Shown piece by piece: positions 17,723-25,857 of a stretch of 64,000 bases of DNA. Each line of letters begins with the position of its first letter. Positions within the stretch are counted from its first letter, which is position 1. Below the pieces are notes generated by a model, which worked only from the letters and a program-made list of their open reading frames with translations, had not been told where the DNA came from and did not search any database. The position numbers were made by a program, and so were the translations under genes. Source of the stretch: Hyphomicrobiales bacterium (GTDB lineage Bacteria > Pseudomonadota > Alphaproteobacteria > Rhizobiales > Xanthobacteraceae); NCBI GenBank assembly GCA_017305715.1, contig JAFKKG010000015.1, positions 62,001 through 126,000 of the forward strand, written 5' to 3'.

Positions 17723-18283
17723 ATGGCAAGGTTACCCCTGATCGACCCGGAGAAGACGGATGGCGACATGCGAAAGGCATTCGACAGGATGCCCGTTGTG
17801 CTCAACATTTTCCGGATGCTGGCGCATGCCGAGACCAATTTCATTCCGGCGATGCGGTTCGCCAACTCCATCCTGCACAAGCAGAAGCTCAGCCACGCCC
17901 ATCGCGAATTGCTGATCCTTCTGGCCGCGCAACGGGAAGGCGGCGCCTATGAGTGGCGCCAGCATGTGCCGATCGCGCTCGGCGTCGGCGTCACGCAGCC
18001 GCAGATCGACGGCATCGAACAGGGCCGATACGCCGATGCCGCGTTCAATGCGGCCGAGCAGGCGCTGCTCGCGTTCGGCCGGGAAGTGATCGACAATGTC
18101 AGGGTGCCCGAACCGGTGTTTGCCGCGATGCGCGCGCATTTCTCCGAACAGGAAATCGTCGAATCGATCATGACGATCGGCTTCTACATGATGATGGCGC
18201 GCCTCACCGAAGCGACCGAGACCGACCTCGATCCCGCCGCCGGGATGACGGTCTATGAGAGCAGCAAGCGGCGAACCGGCTGA
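17723..18283 (+). CDS. Carboxymuconolactone decarboxylase/AhpD-like protein
   Basis: A 186-residue helical protein with the CMD-family core around residues 55-90 ([19 protein letters not shown] then [14 protein letters not shown]) and a second helical repeat ([16 protein letters not shown]). The paired active-site cysteines of AhpD are absent, so a peroxidase role is unlikely and a lactone or decarboxylation step is more plausible. Its place between a VOC protein and a DOPA-dioxygenase-like gene supports an aromatic ring-cleavage pathway. Confidence 0.8.
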   Translation: MARLPLIDPEKTDGDMRKAFDRMPVVLNIFRMLAHAETNFIPAMRFANSILHKQKLSHAHRELLILLAAQREGGAYEWRQHVPIALGVGVTQPQIDGIEQGRYADAAFNAAEQALLAFGREVIDNVRVPEPVFAAMRAHFSEQEIVESIMTIGFYMMMARLTEATETDLDPAAGMTVYESSKRRTG

Positions 18284-18286
18284 AGC

Positions 18287-18304
18287 CAGCGCCCGCGGGC
18301 GCTG
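18287..18304. repeat. Perfect 18-bp palindrome after the CMD-like gene
   Basis: CAGCGCCCGCGGGCGCTG begins 4 nt after the stop of the CMD-like gene. It can form a strong hairpin without a T-tract, so it may attenuate or stabilise the mRNA before the dioxygenase-like gene rather than end it. Confidence 0.5.
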
Positions 18305-18393
18305 CCGGAAAGGTGACCCCTCTCCGGATTGACCATCCCGCCGCTTGCGGCGATGGTTGCTGTCATGTCGAGGCAGGAAGCGGAGCGGTTGCG

Positions 18394-18816
18394 ATGAGCG
18401 AGTTGCCGGAGACAGGTCCGCGCCCCCTGAACGAGATCGCGAGCTACCACGCGCACGTCTACTACGATCCGGCGACGACGCGGGGCGAGGCGGAGCAGTT
18501 GCGCGGCTGGATCGGCGAGCGCTTCTCGGTGACGCTCGGCCGGTGGCACGACGTCAAGGTCGGCCCCCACGATCAGGCGATGTATCAGGTGGCCTTCGCC
18601 AGGGAGGTCTTCCCCGAACTGGTGCCCTGGCTGATGATCAACCATGGCCGGCTGAGCGTTCTGGTCCATCCGAACACGACCAACCCGCGCCGGGATCATC
18701 TCGCCGATCCGATCTGGATCGGGCCGGCGCTGGCCGTGCATGCGGACAGGTTGCCGGAACATTCCGAGATCGAGGAGGCGCCGGCGCCGAATACGAACCC
18801 GACGCTGCGGCCCTGA
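18394..18816 (+). CDS. DOPA 4,5-dioxygenase-family protein
   Basis: A 140-residue protein with the family pattern [23 protein letters not shown] and a C-terminal [12 protein letters not shown], in which the histidines are candidate metal ligands. Characterised members cleave catecholic rings extradiol, for example DOPA in betalain-type synthesis, but bacterial members are largely uncharacterised. The ATG at 18394 is chosen because a GGAGCGG lies just upstream and the family match begins right after; the frame is open from a GTG at 18313. Confidence 0.82.
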   Translation: MSELPETGPRPLNEIASYHAHVYYDPATTRGEAEQLRGWIGERFSVTLGRWHDVKVGPHDQAMYQVAFAREVFPELVPWLMINHGRLSVLVHPNTTNPRRDHLADPIWIGPALAVHADRLPEHSEIEEAPAPNTNPTLRP

Positions 18817-19025
18817 GCCTGCATGAGGAGCGGCCTTCATCGAGGCTAAACCGGGAACCGGGCCAATTTACCGAGATTTACCCGGGCGCTACGGGTTTGG
18901 CCGGGATTCCTGGCCGTGGGTGCGTGTCTCGATTATGCCTTACTTTGAAATGCATTATATTGGTACTTATTCGGTGAATCCCTTACGGAATCAGGTGTGA
19001 TTCCGAAGCGCCGATCCGGGGACGA

Positions 19026-20015
19026 ATGGGTTACAGAACGACGAGTGCAACCGGGCTTGTTTCGAGCCGCGGCTTTCCATGGGTCGGCAAGGCCGCCTTC
19101 GCCGTGGCCATGCTCGTTGTGACCTCGGCGCTGGCCGCCTGGGTGGCGGATTTTGACGCCGTGGCCTGGCTGCGCCATCAGCAGGGCACCCAGAGCGCCG
19201 GCGCATTCTCGTTCGATGAGCGGTTCGGATCGGGCTCGGTGCGCAACGCGCCGTCGATCAGATATCCCTCGCGCCCCGTCAGCCGTTCCGCGCGAATGGA
19301 TTTCGAGACCGAGTTCGGTCTCATCGAAAGCCGGTTGGCCGAACTGTCGCCAGATGTGCAGGTCGACCAGCCTCGACCAGCGCCGTCCGGACCCGTCGTT
19401 CCGCTGCCGCGGTCGCGACCGGCCGAAGCCAGCCTGGCGTTGCGGGTTGATCCGCAACCTTCGCCGGCCCGGTCGGATGACCGGACCATGTTCCAGAAGC
19501 TGGCCGACATGGTGCCGATGCGCTTCACGCTGGCGTCGCTGACGCCGGGCGATGGCCTGTTCGCCAGCAAGCCGGACCTTGGCGCGCTCGGTTATGACAA
19601 TGTCACTGCGGTCTATGATATCTCGGCGCGAACGGTTTACATGCCGAACGGCACCAAACTCGAAGCGCATTCGGGCCTCGGCGGCCTGATGGATAATCCG
19701 GCATCCGTCAACCAGCGCATGGTCGGGGCAACACCGCCGAACGTCTATGATCTGAAGCCGCGCGAAAAACTGTTTCACGGCGTCGCGGCGCTTCGGATGA
19801 CGCCTGTGGGCGAGAACGACATGATGGGGCGCGATGGACTGCTGGTGCACTCCTACATGCTCGGCCCCAACGGCGATTCCAACGGCTGCGTCTCGATCAA
19901 GGAATACGACAAATTCCTGCAGGCCTATCGCTACGGCCAGGTCAAGCGCCTCGTCGTGGTGCCGAGCCTGAGCGAGGGATTGACCGCATCGCGCCGCTCG
20001 ACGTCGCCGTCATGA
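19026..20015 (+). CDS. DUF2778 / Tlde1-type L,D-transpeptidase-fold protein, membrane-anchored
   Basis: A 329-residue protein with one N-terminal transmembrane helix (residues about 20-42), a proline-rich linker, and a C-terminal DUF2778 domain (about 190-310). The domain has HSYMLGPNGDSNGCVSIKEY, the His/Cys pair expected of the L,D-transpeptidase-like fold. Related Tlde1 proteins act on the peptidoglycan of target cells as secreted effectors; Bradyrhizobium-type members with a membrane anchor are uncharacterised, and no type VI secretion gene is in the window. A role in its own cell wall is as likely. Confidence 0.8.
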   Translation: MGYRTTSATGLVSSRGFPWVGKAAFAVAMLVVTSALAAWVADFDAVAWLRHQQGTQSAGAFSFDERFGSGSVRNAPSIRYPSRPVSRSARMDFETEFGLIESRLAELSPDVQVDQPRPAPSGPVVPLPRSRPAEASLALRVDPQPSPARSDDRTMFQKLADMVPMRFTLASLTPGDGLFASKPDLGALGYDNVTAVYDISARTVYMPNGTKLEAHSGLGGLMDNPASVNQRMVGATPPNVYDLKPREKLFHGVAALRMTPVGENDMMGRDGLLVHSYMLGPNGDSNGCVSIKEYDKFLQAYRYGQVKRLVVVPSLSEGLTASRRSTSPS

Positions 20016-20281
20016 TGTCGGGCGCCAACGACGTCTCCAATTCCGACACGCCGCTGCGGGCAACGTTCAAGATCAACTTGAACGGCAAGACGGTGTCGAT
20101 CGGCACCGTCGGCCAGGCCTACCGGTTCATCACCAATCTCAGCTCGGTGGAATGGATCGAGTTCAAGTCGCTGCATGCCGACGCGGTCCGCACCCTGCAA
20201 GGGGCTGCCGACAACGCGATGCTGACGGTGCAGGCGACCACCGCCTTGCGCGCGCTGTTCGTGCGCGCCAAGCTGCTTTGA
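20012..20281 (+). CDS. Hypothetical protein coupled to the DUF2778 gene (89 aa)
   Basis: It starts with an ATG overlapping the DUF2778 stop by 4 nt. The protein has no signal peptide or membrane helix; a strand-rich part (FKINLNGKTVSIGTVGQAYR) is followed by two helices. No family recognised. The coupling and the tandem arrangement make a functional link to the DUF2778 protein likely; an immunity role is one speculative option. Confidence 0.7.
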   Translation: MMSGANDVSNSDTPLRATFKINLNGKTVSIGTVGQAYRFITNLSSVEWIEFKSLHADAVRTLQGAADNAMLTVQATTALRALFVRAKLL

Positions 20282-20375
20282 CGCGCTAGCCAGGCGGAAG
20301 TTATCATTTTCATTGGCCGCCGCCCGTGGCTTGGCCGGTCATTTCAAATCTATTTTTCTCAAGGAAGACCGCTGC

Positions 20376-20768
20376 ATGAGTCTCGGTGACATTCGCAATC
20401 TCGATTACACAATCCTGCTGTGCTCAAAAATGCAGGAAACCAAGGCATTCTATCGTGACGTCATGGGCTTTCCGCTCGCCCATGACAGCGAGCGCTGGGT
20501 GAGCTTTCAGGTCGGCTCCGCGCTGCTCACCTTGAAGCCGCGTGGACCGGGGCTCGCATGGCACGATGGTCCGATCGCGTCAGGCTCGGCTGCGGTGCAA
20601 CTCGCCTTCCGGGTCGCGCCGCATCTGATCGATTCCTGTCATGCGACCTTGCAGTCCAAAGGCGTGACGATCCTGAGCCCGCCGCGGGATATTCCGAACT
20701 GGCACCATCGCGCGCTGTTCTTCCGCGACCCCGAGGATAACGTGATCGAGATTTATGCTGAGGTTTAA
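20376..20768 (+). CDS. VOC-family (glyoxalase-like) protein
   Basis: A 130-residue single VOC domain: LDYTILLCSKMQETKAFYRD at the start, a central WVSFQVGSALLTL strand, and FFRDPEDNVIEIYAE at the end with the usual C-terminal Glu ligand. The ATG at 20376 follows AAGGAAG. Function unknown; it is followed by a palindromic repeat and a convergent gene. Confidence 0.85.
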   Translation: MSLGDIRNLDYTILLCSKMQETKAFYRDVMGFPLAHDSERWVSFQVGSALLTLKPRGPGLAWHDGPIASGSAAVQLAFRVAPHLIDSCHATLQSKGVTILSPPRDIPNWHHRALFFRDPEDNVIEIYAEV

Positions 20769-20793
20769 TAGGACGTTGCTCAAGACTTTGTTT

Positions 20794-20882
20794 CGTCATG
20801 GCCGGGCTTGTCCCGGCCATCCACGTCTTTCCTGTCAATGGATGCAAAGACGTGGATGCCCGGCACAAGGCCGGGCATGACG
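20794..20882. repeat. Long inverted repeat between convergent genes
   Basis: Two 37-bp arms (20794-20830 and 20846-20882) begin CGTCATGGCCGGGC and end GCCCGGCATGACG, with a 15-nt loop and few mismatches. Each arm also contains its own GGCCGGG/CCCGGCC palindrome. Such elements are dispersed in Bradyrhizobium-type genomes between genes. Here it separates the VOC gene from the convergent metE-like gene and may end both transcripts. Confidence 0.8.
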
Positions 20883-20889
20883 AGCTGGG

Positions 20890-21930
20890 CTAGCTAATCT
20901 CCCTGCGCACCGCCGCCGCCGCGTCGCACATCGCTTTCAGTTTCCCGAACGCGACATGGCGCGGCATGTATTTCATGCCGCAATCGGGCGCGACCACCAG
21001 CCGGTCGGCCGCGACATGCTTGAGGCCGTTGCGGATGCGATCGGCGACGACAGCGGCCGTCTCGATCTCGGGATTGCCGAGGTCGAGCACGCCCAGCATG
21101 ATCTTCTTCGACGACAAGTCCTTGAGCACGCCGAGATCGAGTTTTGGCTGGGCCGCCTCGATCGAAATCTGTTCGGCGTGGGTGTCGGCGAGTTCGGCCA
21201 GGAATGAATAGCCCGCGGGCTTGGTCGAGCCCGGCACCACGGCGGCATAGCCGAAGCACAGATGGACGACGGTCGGCACCGTGATTCCGGCCAATGCGCG
21301 GTTGATCGCCTTGACGGCGTAGCGCCGCGCGAGGTCGGGATTGTTGCGCACCCAGGGTTCGTCGAGCTGGATCACGTCGGCGCCGGCCTTTTGCAGGTCG
21401 AGCGCTTCGGCGTTGACGGCGTCCGCGAACGCCATCGCCAGTTCTTCGTCGTCCTTGTAGAACTCGTTCTTGGCCTGCTGGCTCATCGTGAACGGGCCGG
21501 GCAGGGTGATCTTGGCGGCACGGTCGGTATTCCTGCGCAGGAATTCCATGTCCGGCCGTTCGACCGGACCGGTGCGCTTCACCGGGCCGACCACGCGCGG
21601 CACCGGCGTCGCATGTCCGCTGCGCGAGGTGATCATCGCCGGCTTTTCGTCGTCGATGCCTTCAAGCGCGGTGGCAAAGCGGTTGGAGTAGCTTTCGCGG
21701 CGGATTTCGCCGTCGGTGACGATATCGATGCCGGCGCGTTCCATGTCCCTGATGGCCACGATGGTGGCGTCATCCTGCGCTTCCTGCAGATGCTCCTGCG
21801 GCAGCCGCCACATCGCATGCAGGCGCGTGCGCGGCACCACTTTCGAGAGCATCGCGCGGTCGACCAGCCATTCCGGCTGCGGATAGCTTCCGACCACGGT
21901 GGTCGGCAGCAAATGCTTGGGCAGGTTCAT
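20890..21930 (-). CDS. MetE C-terminal-like zinc-dependent methyltransferase-family protein
   Basis: A 346-residue protein matching only the C-terminal, catalytic half of cobalamin-independent methionine synthase (about 750 aa). The zinc ligands of that fold are kept: His223 and Cys225 (HLC), Glu258 (SIEAAQ) and Cys317 (APDCGM). Stand-alone proteins of this shape include methionine synthase II-like and epoxyalkane:coenzyme M transferase-like enzymes, which transfer thiols or methyl groups. It is the last gene of an importer/FAH/NodB cluster, which points to a catabolic thiol or methyl transfer rather than methionine synthesis; this is inference. Confidence 0.82.
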   Translation of the reverse strand: MNLPKHLLPTTVVGSYPQPEWLVDRAMLSKVVPRTRLHAMWRLPQEHLQEAQDDATIVAIRDMERAGIDIVTDGEIRRESYSNRFATALEGIDDEKPAMITSRSGHATPVPRVVGPVKRTGPVERPDMEFLRRNTDRAAKITLPGPFTMSQQAKNEFYKDDEELAMAFADAVNAEALDLQKAGADVIQLDEPWVRNNPDLARRYAVKAINRALAGITVPTVVHLCFGYAAVVPGSTKPAGYSFLAELADTHAEQISIEAAQPKLDLGVLKDLSSKKIMLGVLDLGNPEIETAAVVADRIRNGLKHVAADRLVVAPDCGMKYMPRHVAFGKLKAMCDAAAAVRREIS

Positions 21931-21965
21931 GATCGTCTCCGTGCTCTTGTTTTTTCGTTATGGAA

Positions 21966-22835
21966 TCAGGCGGCGCGCGTCGCGGCGGCTGATGCCTCGT
22001 CCTTGACCGGGTTGCGCAGGATGCCGATGCCGGACACCTCGACCTCGACCACGTCGCCGTCCTTCATCCAGAGCGGCGGGGTGCGGTAGGCGCCGACGCC
22101 GCCGGTGGTGCCGGTCACGATGACGTCGCCGGGCACGAGTTCAGTGAAGGTCGAGCAATAGGCGATCAGGGCCGGGACATCGAACACGAGGTCCGAGATC
22201 GGGGCGGCCTGCACCTCGACGCCGTTGAGGCGCGTCGCGATGGTCTGTTTGCTGATATCGGGGATTTCATCCGTCGTGACCATCCACGGCCCGAAGCCGC
22301 CGGTGCCGACGAAGTTCTTGCCCGGTGCGAATTGCGAGGTGTGGCGCTGCCAGTCGCGGATGCTGCCGTCATTGTAGCAGGCGTAGCCGGCGACATGCGC
22401 GAGTGCCGCCTCGCGCGAGATGCGGCGGCCGGCCTTGCCGATGATGACCGCCATCTCGCCCTCATAGTCAAAGCGCTCGGATTCCTTCGGCCGAATCATC
22501 GGCTGGCCGCTGCCGACCTGGCTGTTGGCAAAGCGGGTAAAGATCATCGGGTGCGGCGGGGTCGGATGTCCGCTCTCGGCAAGATGGGTGGCGTAGTTGA
22601 CGCCGATGCAGAAGATCTTGTCCGGATCGGGCACGGTCGGCAGCAGTTCGACGTCCCCGAGTGCGTGGTCGGCGCGTTCGCCCTGCAATGCCTTCAATGC
22701 ATCGAGCGATCCGGTCGTGAGCAGCGCCTTCAGCGTGGGAAAGGCTTTCAGCCGCTTGCCGGCGTCGATCACGCCCGAACCGGTGACGATGCCATAGCTT
22801 GCGACGCCTGCCGCCTTGAAACTTGCGATCTTCAT
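21966..22835 (-). CDS. Fumarylacetoacetate hydrolase (FAH)-family protein
   Basis: From the ATG at 22835 (4-nt overlap with the upstream stop) the protein has 289 residues. Core motifs are CIGVNYATHLAESG, the metal-binding ExE in DYEGEMAVIIGKAG, and VPGDVIVTGTTGGVG. Members cleave carbon-carbon bonds in acylpyruvates or isomerise and decarboxylate hydroxymuconates. Its place between the NodB-fold and MetE-like genes suggests a late step of a catabolic pathway. Confidence 0.9.
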   Translation of the reverse strand: MKIASFKAAGVASYGIVTGSGVIDAGKRLKAFPTLKALLTTGSLDALKALQGERADHALGDVELLPTVPDPDKIFCIGVNYATHLAESGHPTPPHPMIFTRFANSQVGSGQPMIRPKESERFDYEGEMAVIIGKAGRRISREAALAHVAGYACYNDGSIRDWQRHTSQFAPGKNFVGTGGFGPWMVTTDEIPDISKQTIATRLNGVEVQAAPISDLVFDVPALIAYCSTFTELVPGDVIVTGTTGGVGAYRTPPLWMKDGDVVEVEVSGIGILRNPVKDEASAAATRAA

Positions 22836-23497
22836 GATGTCCGACCTTCTTCGATGGAGGAAACATAGGGAGCGATCGATCGTACGATCTCGCCCGCGCG
22901 GATCGGCACGCAGTCGGGCGGGAAATCCTGGTGGAAGCGGGCGCCTTCGTCGCTGGCGCGGTCGATGAATCGTTCGAGATGGACCATGGCGCCGCTCGGC
23001 AGGTCGTGCAGCACCAGCAGGCTCCATGGTTGTGTCCGGCATTGCGCCAGCGCCCGGTCGACCCAGCCATCCGGATCGTCCCAGTCGCGCGGGATCGCGT
23101 TCCACAACACGCAGCTATGTTTGTTGCGGGCAAGATAATCGACCACCGAAGGTTTCAGCAGCCGGTCGTCGAGATTGCCGCCGCCGCCAAATGGCCGAAA
23201 CCAGCGTTCTGTGTGCGTGAGGTCGCCGATCGCGGCCTGCGTCCGGCCGATCTCGCTCTCAGCGGCATTCGCATCCGCCTGCCGCCCGAGCGGAACACCG
23301 TGCGTAAAGGTGTGGTTGCCGATCCAGTGGCCTTCGGCATGCGCGCGCGCCGCCAGTCGCCGTCGCGAGGGATCGCCGAGCTTTTCGCCGATCACGAAGA
23401 AGGTGGTCTTGATGCCGCGTTCACTCAAGATGTCCAGAACACGCGGCGTCACGCCGGGCTCCGGTCCATTGTCGAATGTCAGCGTCAGGTCGTACAT
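22832..23497 (-). CDS. NodB-homology (polysaccharide deacetylase-like) protein
   Basis: A 221-residue, apparently cytosolic carbohydrate-esterase-4 fold. Motif 1 reads TFDNGP instead of TFDDGP, so the metal-binding second Asp is Asn; motif 2 is kept as HTFTH and motif 3 as RPFGGG. The ATG at 23497 puts motif 1 at residues 8-13. The changed ligand and lack of a signal peptide argue against a classical chitin or peptidoglycan deacetylase; a small-molecule amidohydrolase, as in other intracellular NodB-fold proteins such as PuuE-type allantoinase, is possible. Confidence 0.82.
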   Translation of the reverse strand: MYDLTLTFDNGPEPGVTPRVLDILSERGIKTTFFVIGEKLGDPSRRRLAARAHAEGHWIGNHTFTHGVPLGRQADANAAESEIGRTQAAIGDLTHTERWFRPFGGGGNLDDRLLKPSVVDYLARNKHSCVLWNAIPRDWDDPDGWVDRALAQCRTQPWSLLVLHDLPSGAMVHLERFIDRASDEGARFHQDFPPDCVPIRAGEIVRSIAPYVSSIEEGRTS

Positions 23498-23507
23498 GCT
23501 CGATCCG

Positions 23508-24308
23508 TCAGGTTGCGGGCCGCAGCGCGCCGGCTGCGATGTCGTCAGCCGTGCTTTGGCCGCCGCGGGTGCCGGTCTGCCAGATGGACGCCTTGCGCTC
23601 GATCCATTTGATGGCGGCGTTGAAGGCCATCGCCATCGCCAGCACCAGCAGGACGCCGGCGAACACATGCGGGCTGTCGAGAATGGTGCGGTAGCGCGAG
23701 ATCAGGTAACCGATCCCGGCGGATGAAATCAGCATCTCGGATACGACCACGCCGACGATGACAAGCGCGCCGCCGACCCGCAGGCCGGACAGGACGGTCG
23801 GGATCGCCGCCGGAATGATGACCCGAACGAGCCGCTGGCTCAGCGTCGCGCCCATGCTGCGCGCGGCGAGCAGCAATTGCGGATCGATGGTCTGGATTCC
23901 CGCGGCGGTCGCCAGCATCGTCGGCAGGAAGCCATAGATCGACGCGAACGCGATTTTCGACTCGGAGCCGATGCCGAGCCACACCGTGAAGACGGGATAG
24001 AGGATCACCAGCGGCACCGCATAGAGGCTCGACACCATCGGCATGATCAGGATGCGCGGTCGCGGCAGGCTGCCGACGACGGCGCCGAGCAGGATGCCGC
24101 CGCCACAGGCGAAAGCCATGGAAACGGCGACCTCATAGAGCGTCACCGCCAGCGCGTGGCCAAATTCGCCGGCCTCGTTCCAGCCCGCCAAAAGCGTCGA
24201 GGACAGCGACGGCAGGAACAGTTCGGGAATCAATCCTGCGCGCGGCAGGATTTCCCATAGTGCGATCAGGGCGATCACGATCGACCGGCGGAGCGTTGCT
24301 GCCTTCAT
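23508..24308 (-). CDS. ABC transporter permease (SsuC/TauC-like), second permease of the cluster
   Basis: A 266-residue permease with about six helices and the EAA loop segment AARSMGATLSQRLVRVIIPAA. The ATG at 24308 is chosen as the start of the family match; the frame extends 19 codons upstream into the ATPase gene. It is related to, but clearly different from, the permease at 25092-25847, so the transporter probably has a heterodimeric channel. Confidence 0.9.
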   Translation of the reverse strand: MKAATLRRSIVIALIALWEILPRAGLIPELFLPSLSSTLLAGWNEAGEFGHALAVTLYEVAVSMAFACGGGILLGAVVGSLPRPRILIMPMVSSLYAVPLVILYPVFTVWLGIGSESKIAFASIYGFLPTMLATAAGIQTIDPQLLLAARSMGATLSQRLVRVIIPAAIPTVLSGLRVGGALVIVGVVVSEMLISSAGIGYLISRYRTILDSPHVFAGVLLVLAMAMAFNAAIKWIERKASIWQTGTRGGQSTADDIAAGALRPAT

Positions 24309-24315
24309 CGTTGCC

Positions 24316-25113
24316 TCACGCCGACTTCCGGATATGGCGCCAGATGCGGTCGCGCAGGCTGCCAAAAGCGTCGCCGCTCAGCATCTCATAGGTGCGCGGG
24401 CGCGGCAGTGAGACCTGCAAATGGTCGACGATGCGGCCGGGCCGCGGCGACATCACGATCACCTCGTCGGCGAGATAGACCGCCTCCGTCAGGCTATGAG
24501 TCACGAACACGACCGTCTTGCCGGTCGCTGCCCAGATCCGCAGCAGTTCGTCGCCCATGGTCATGCGGGTCTGCTCGTCGAGCGCCGCGAACGGCTCGTC
24601 CATCAGCAGCACCGGCGGATCCTGCACCAAGCCGCGCGCGATCGAGACGCGCTGCTTCATGCCGCCGGAGAGTTCATGCGGATGCCGCTTGCCGAACCCG
24701 TCGAGGCCGACGAGTTGCAACGCATCCTGCGCCTTGGCGCGGCGGTCGGCCTTGCTGACGCCGCGCAACGCCAGCGGGAATTCGACGTTTTCTTCCGCCG
24801 TCAGCCATGGAAACAGGCTGGCTTCCTGGAACACCACGCCGACCCGGTTAGGATCAGGCTGCGGGATCGGCGCGCCGCTGATGGTGATGGTGCCCGAGGT
24901 CTGCTGGCGCAGTCCCGCCATCATCATCAGAAGGGTCGACTTGCCGCAGCCGCTCGGACCGACCAGCACGACGAAACGCCCGGGTTTGACGTCGAGCGAA
25001 ACGTTCTCCAGCGCGACCACGTCCTGCGACGTCGTCTTGAAGATCTGACCGACATTGCGGACCTCGATCGCGCCGGCCGGCTTGATCGGCGTTATGTTCG
25101 CCAATGGCTGCAT
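24316..25113 (-). CDS. ABC transporter ATPase (SsuB/TauB-like)
   Basis: A 265-residue ATPase with Walker A GPSGCGKST (52-60), signature LSGGMKQR, Walker B VLLMDEP and the H-loop in VFVTHSLTEAVYLAD. Its start at 25113 is preceded by GGTGGA and overlaps the 3' end of the upstream permease. It belongs to the nitrate/sulfonate/taurine class of importers. Seven nt separate it from the second permease, so the genes are co-transcribed. Confidence 0.92.
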   Translation of the reverse strand: MQPLANITPIKPAGAIEVRNVGQIFKTTSQDVVALENVSLDVKPGRFVVLVGPSGCGKSTLLMMMAGLRQQTSGTITISGAPIPQPDPNRVGVVFQEASLFPWLTAEENVEFPLALRGVSKADRRAKAQDALQLVGLDGFGKRHPHELSGGMKQRVSIARGLVQDPPVLLMDEPFAALDEQTRMTMGDELLRIWAATGKTVVFVTHSLTEAVYLADEVIVMSPRPGRIVDHLQVSLPRPRTYEMLSGDAFGSLRDRIWRHIRKSA

Positions 25114-25847
25114 CGTGTTTCCACCCATCTGACCAGTTCGTTGAACGTCATGGCGATCGCGGCGACCATCACCACGCCGGCCAATAATTGCTTCATCTGG
25201 AAGTTTTCGCCCCAGCTTGCGATCTGGTGGCCGATGCCGTCGCGCGAGGCATACATTTCCGCGAGGATGACACCCGTCAGATTGAAGATCATCGAAATCC
25301 GCAAGGCTTCCAGCAGCACCGGCAGCATGCTCGGCAGATAGACGCGGAACGCGGTCTGCATCGGCGTCGCGCCATAGGAGCGCGCGACGGTCAGATGCTC
25401 GACCTTGACCGACTCGACCGCCGTCGTGGTCGACATGATGACGATGAAGATCGTGGAGAAGAACCCAAAACCGACCTTTTGCGAGAAGCCGACCCCGAAC
25501 ACCAGGATGAACATCGGCAGGAAGATCGATTTCGGAATGCTGAAGGCAAAGAACAGCAGCGGCTTTGCCACTTCGGCAAAATAGCGGTTCTCCGCGATCA
25601 GATAGCCGATCAGCGCACCAATGGGCACCGCGAGCGCGAAGGCGGTCACCACTTCGGTTGCGGTCACCACCAGATCCTTGCGCACGGCGGCGCGCTGCAA
25701 GAGGTCGCCCAGCGTCACCAGCGTGTCGGAGGCGGAGGGTAGCAGCCGCGGATTGACGAGGCCCGTCCGCGATAGAAATTCCCACAGCGCAAAGATCGCC
25801 AGGACGATGGCGAGCCGCGCCAGTTTGATTCCAAGTGCGCTCTGCAT
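25092..25847 (-). CDS. ABC transporter permease (SsuC/TauC-like)
   Basis: A 251-residue inner-membrane permease with the EAA-type loop ARSYGATPMQTAFRVYLPSM near residues 155-175. Length is normal for SsuC-type subunits. It lies 10 nt after the binding-protein gene and overlaps the ATPase start by 22 nt. Confidence 0.92.
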   Translation of the reverse strand: MQSALGIKLARLAIVLAIFALWEFLSRTGLVNPRLLPSASDTLVTLGDLLQRAAVRKDLVVTATEVVTAFALAVPIGALIGYLIAENRYFAEVAKPLLFFAFSIPKSIFLPMFILVFGVGFSQKVGFGFFSTIFIVIMSTTTAVESVKVEHLTVARSYGATPMQTAFRVYLPSMLPVLLEALRISMIFNLTGVILAEMYASRDGIGHQIASWGENFQMKQLLAGVVMVAAIAMTFNELVRWVETRCSHWRT

Positions 25848-25857
25848 CGCACGGCTC

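Noticed and set aside
19026-20015. DUF2778 protein as a type VI secretion effector
   Set aside because: No VgrG, PAAR, Hcp or other secretion gene nearby, and the protein has its own transmembrane anchor.
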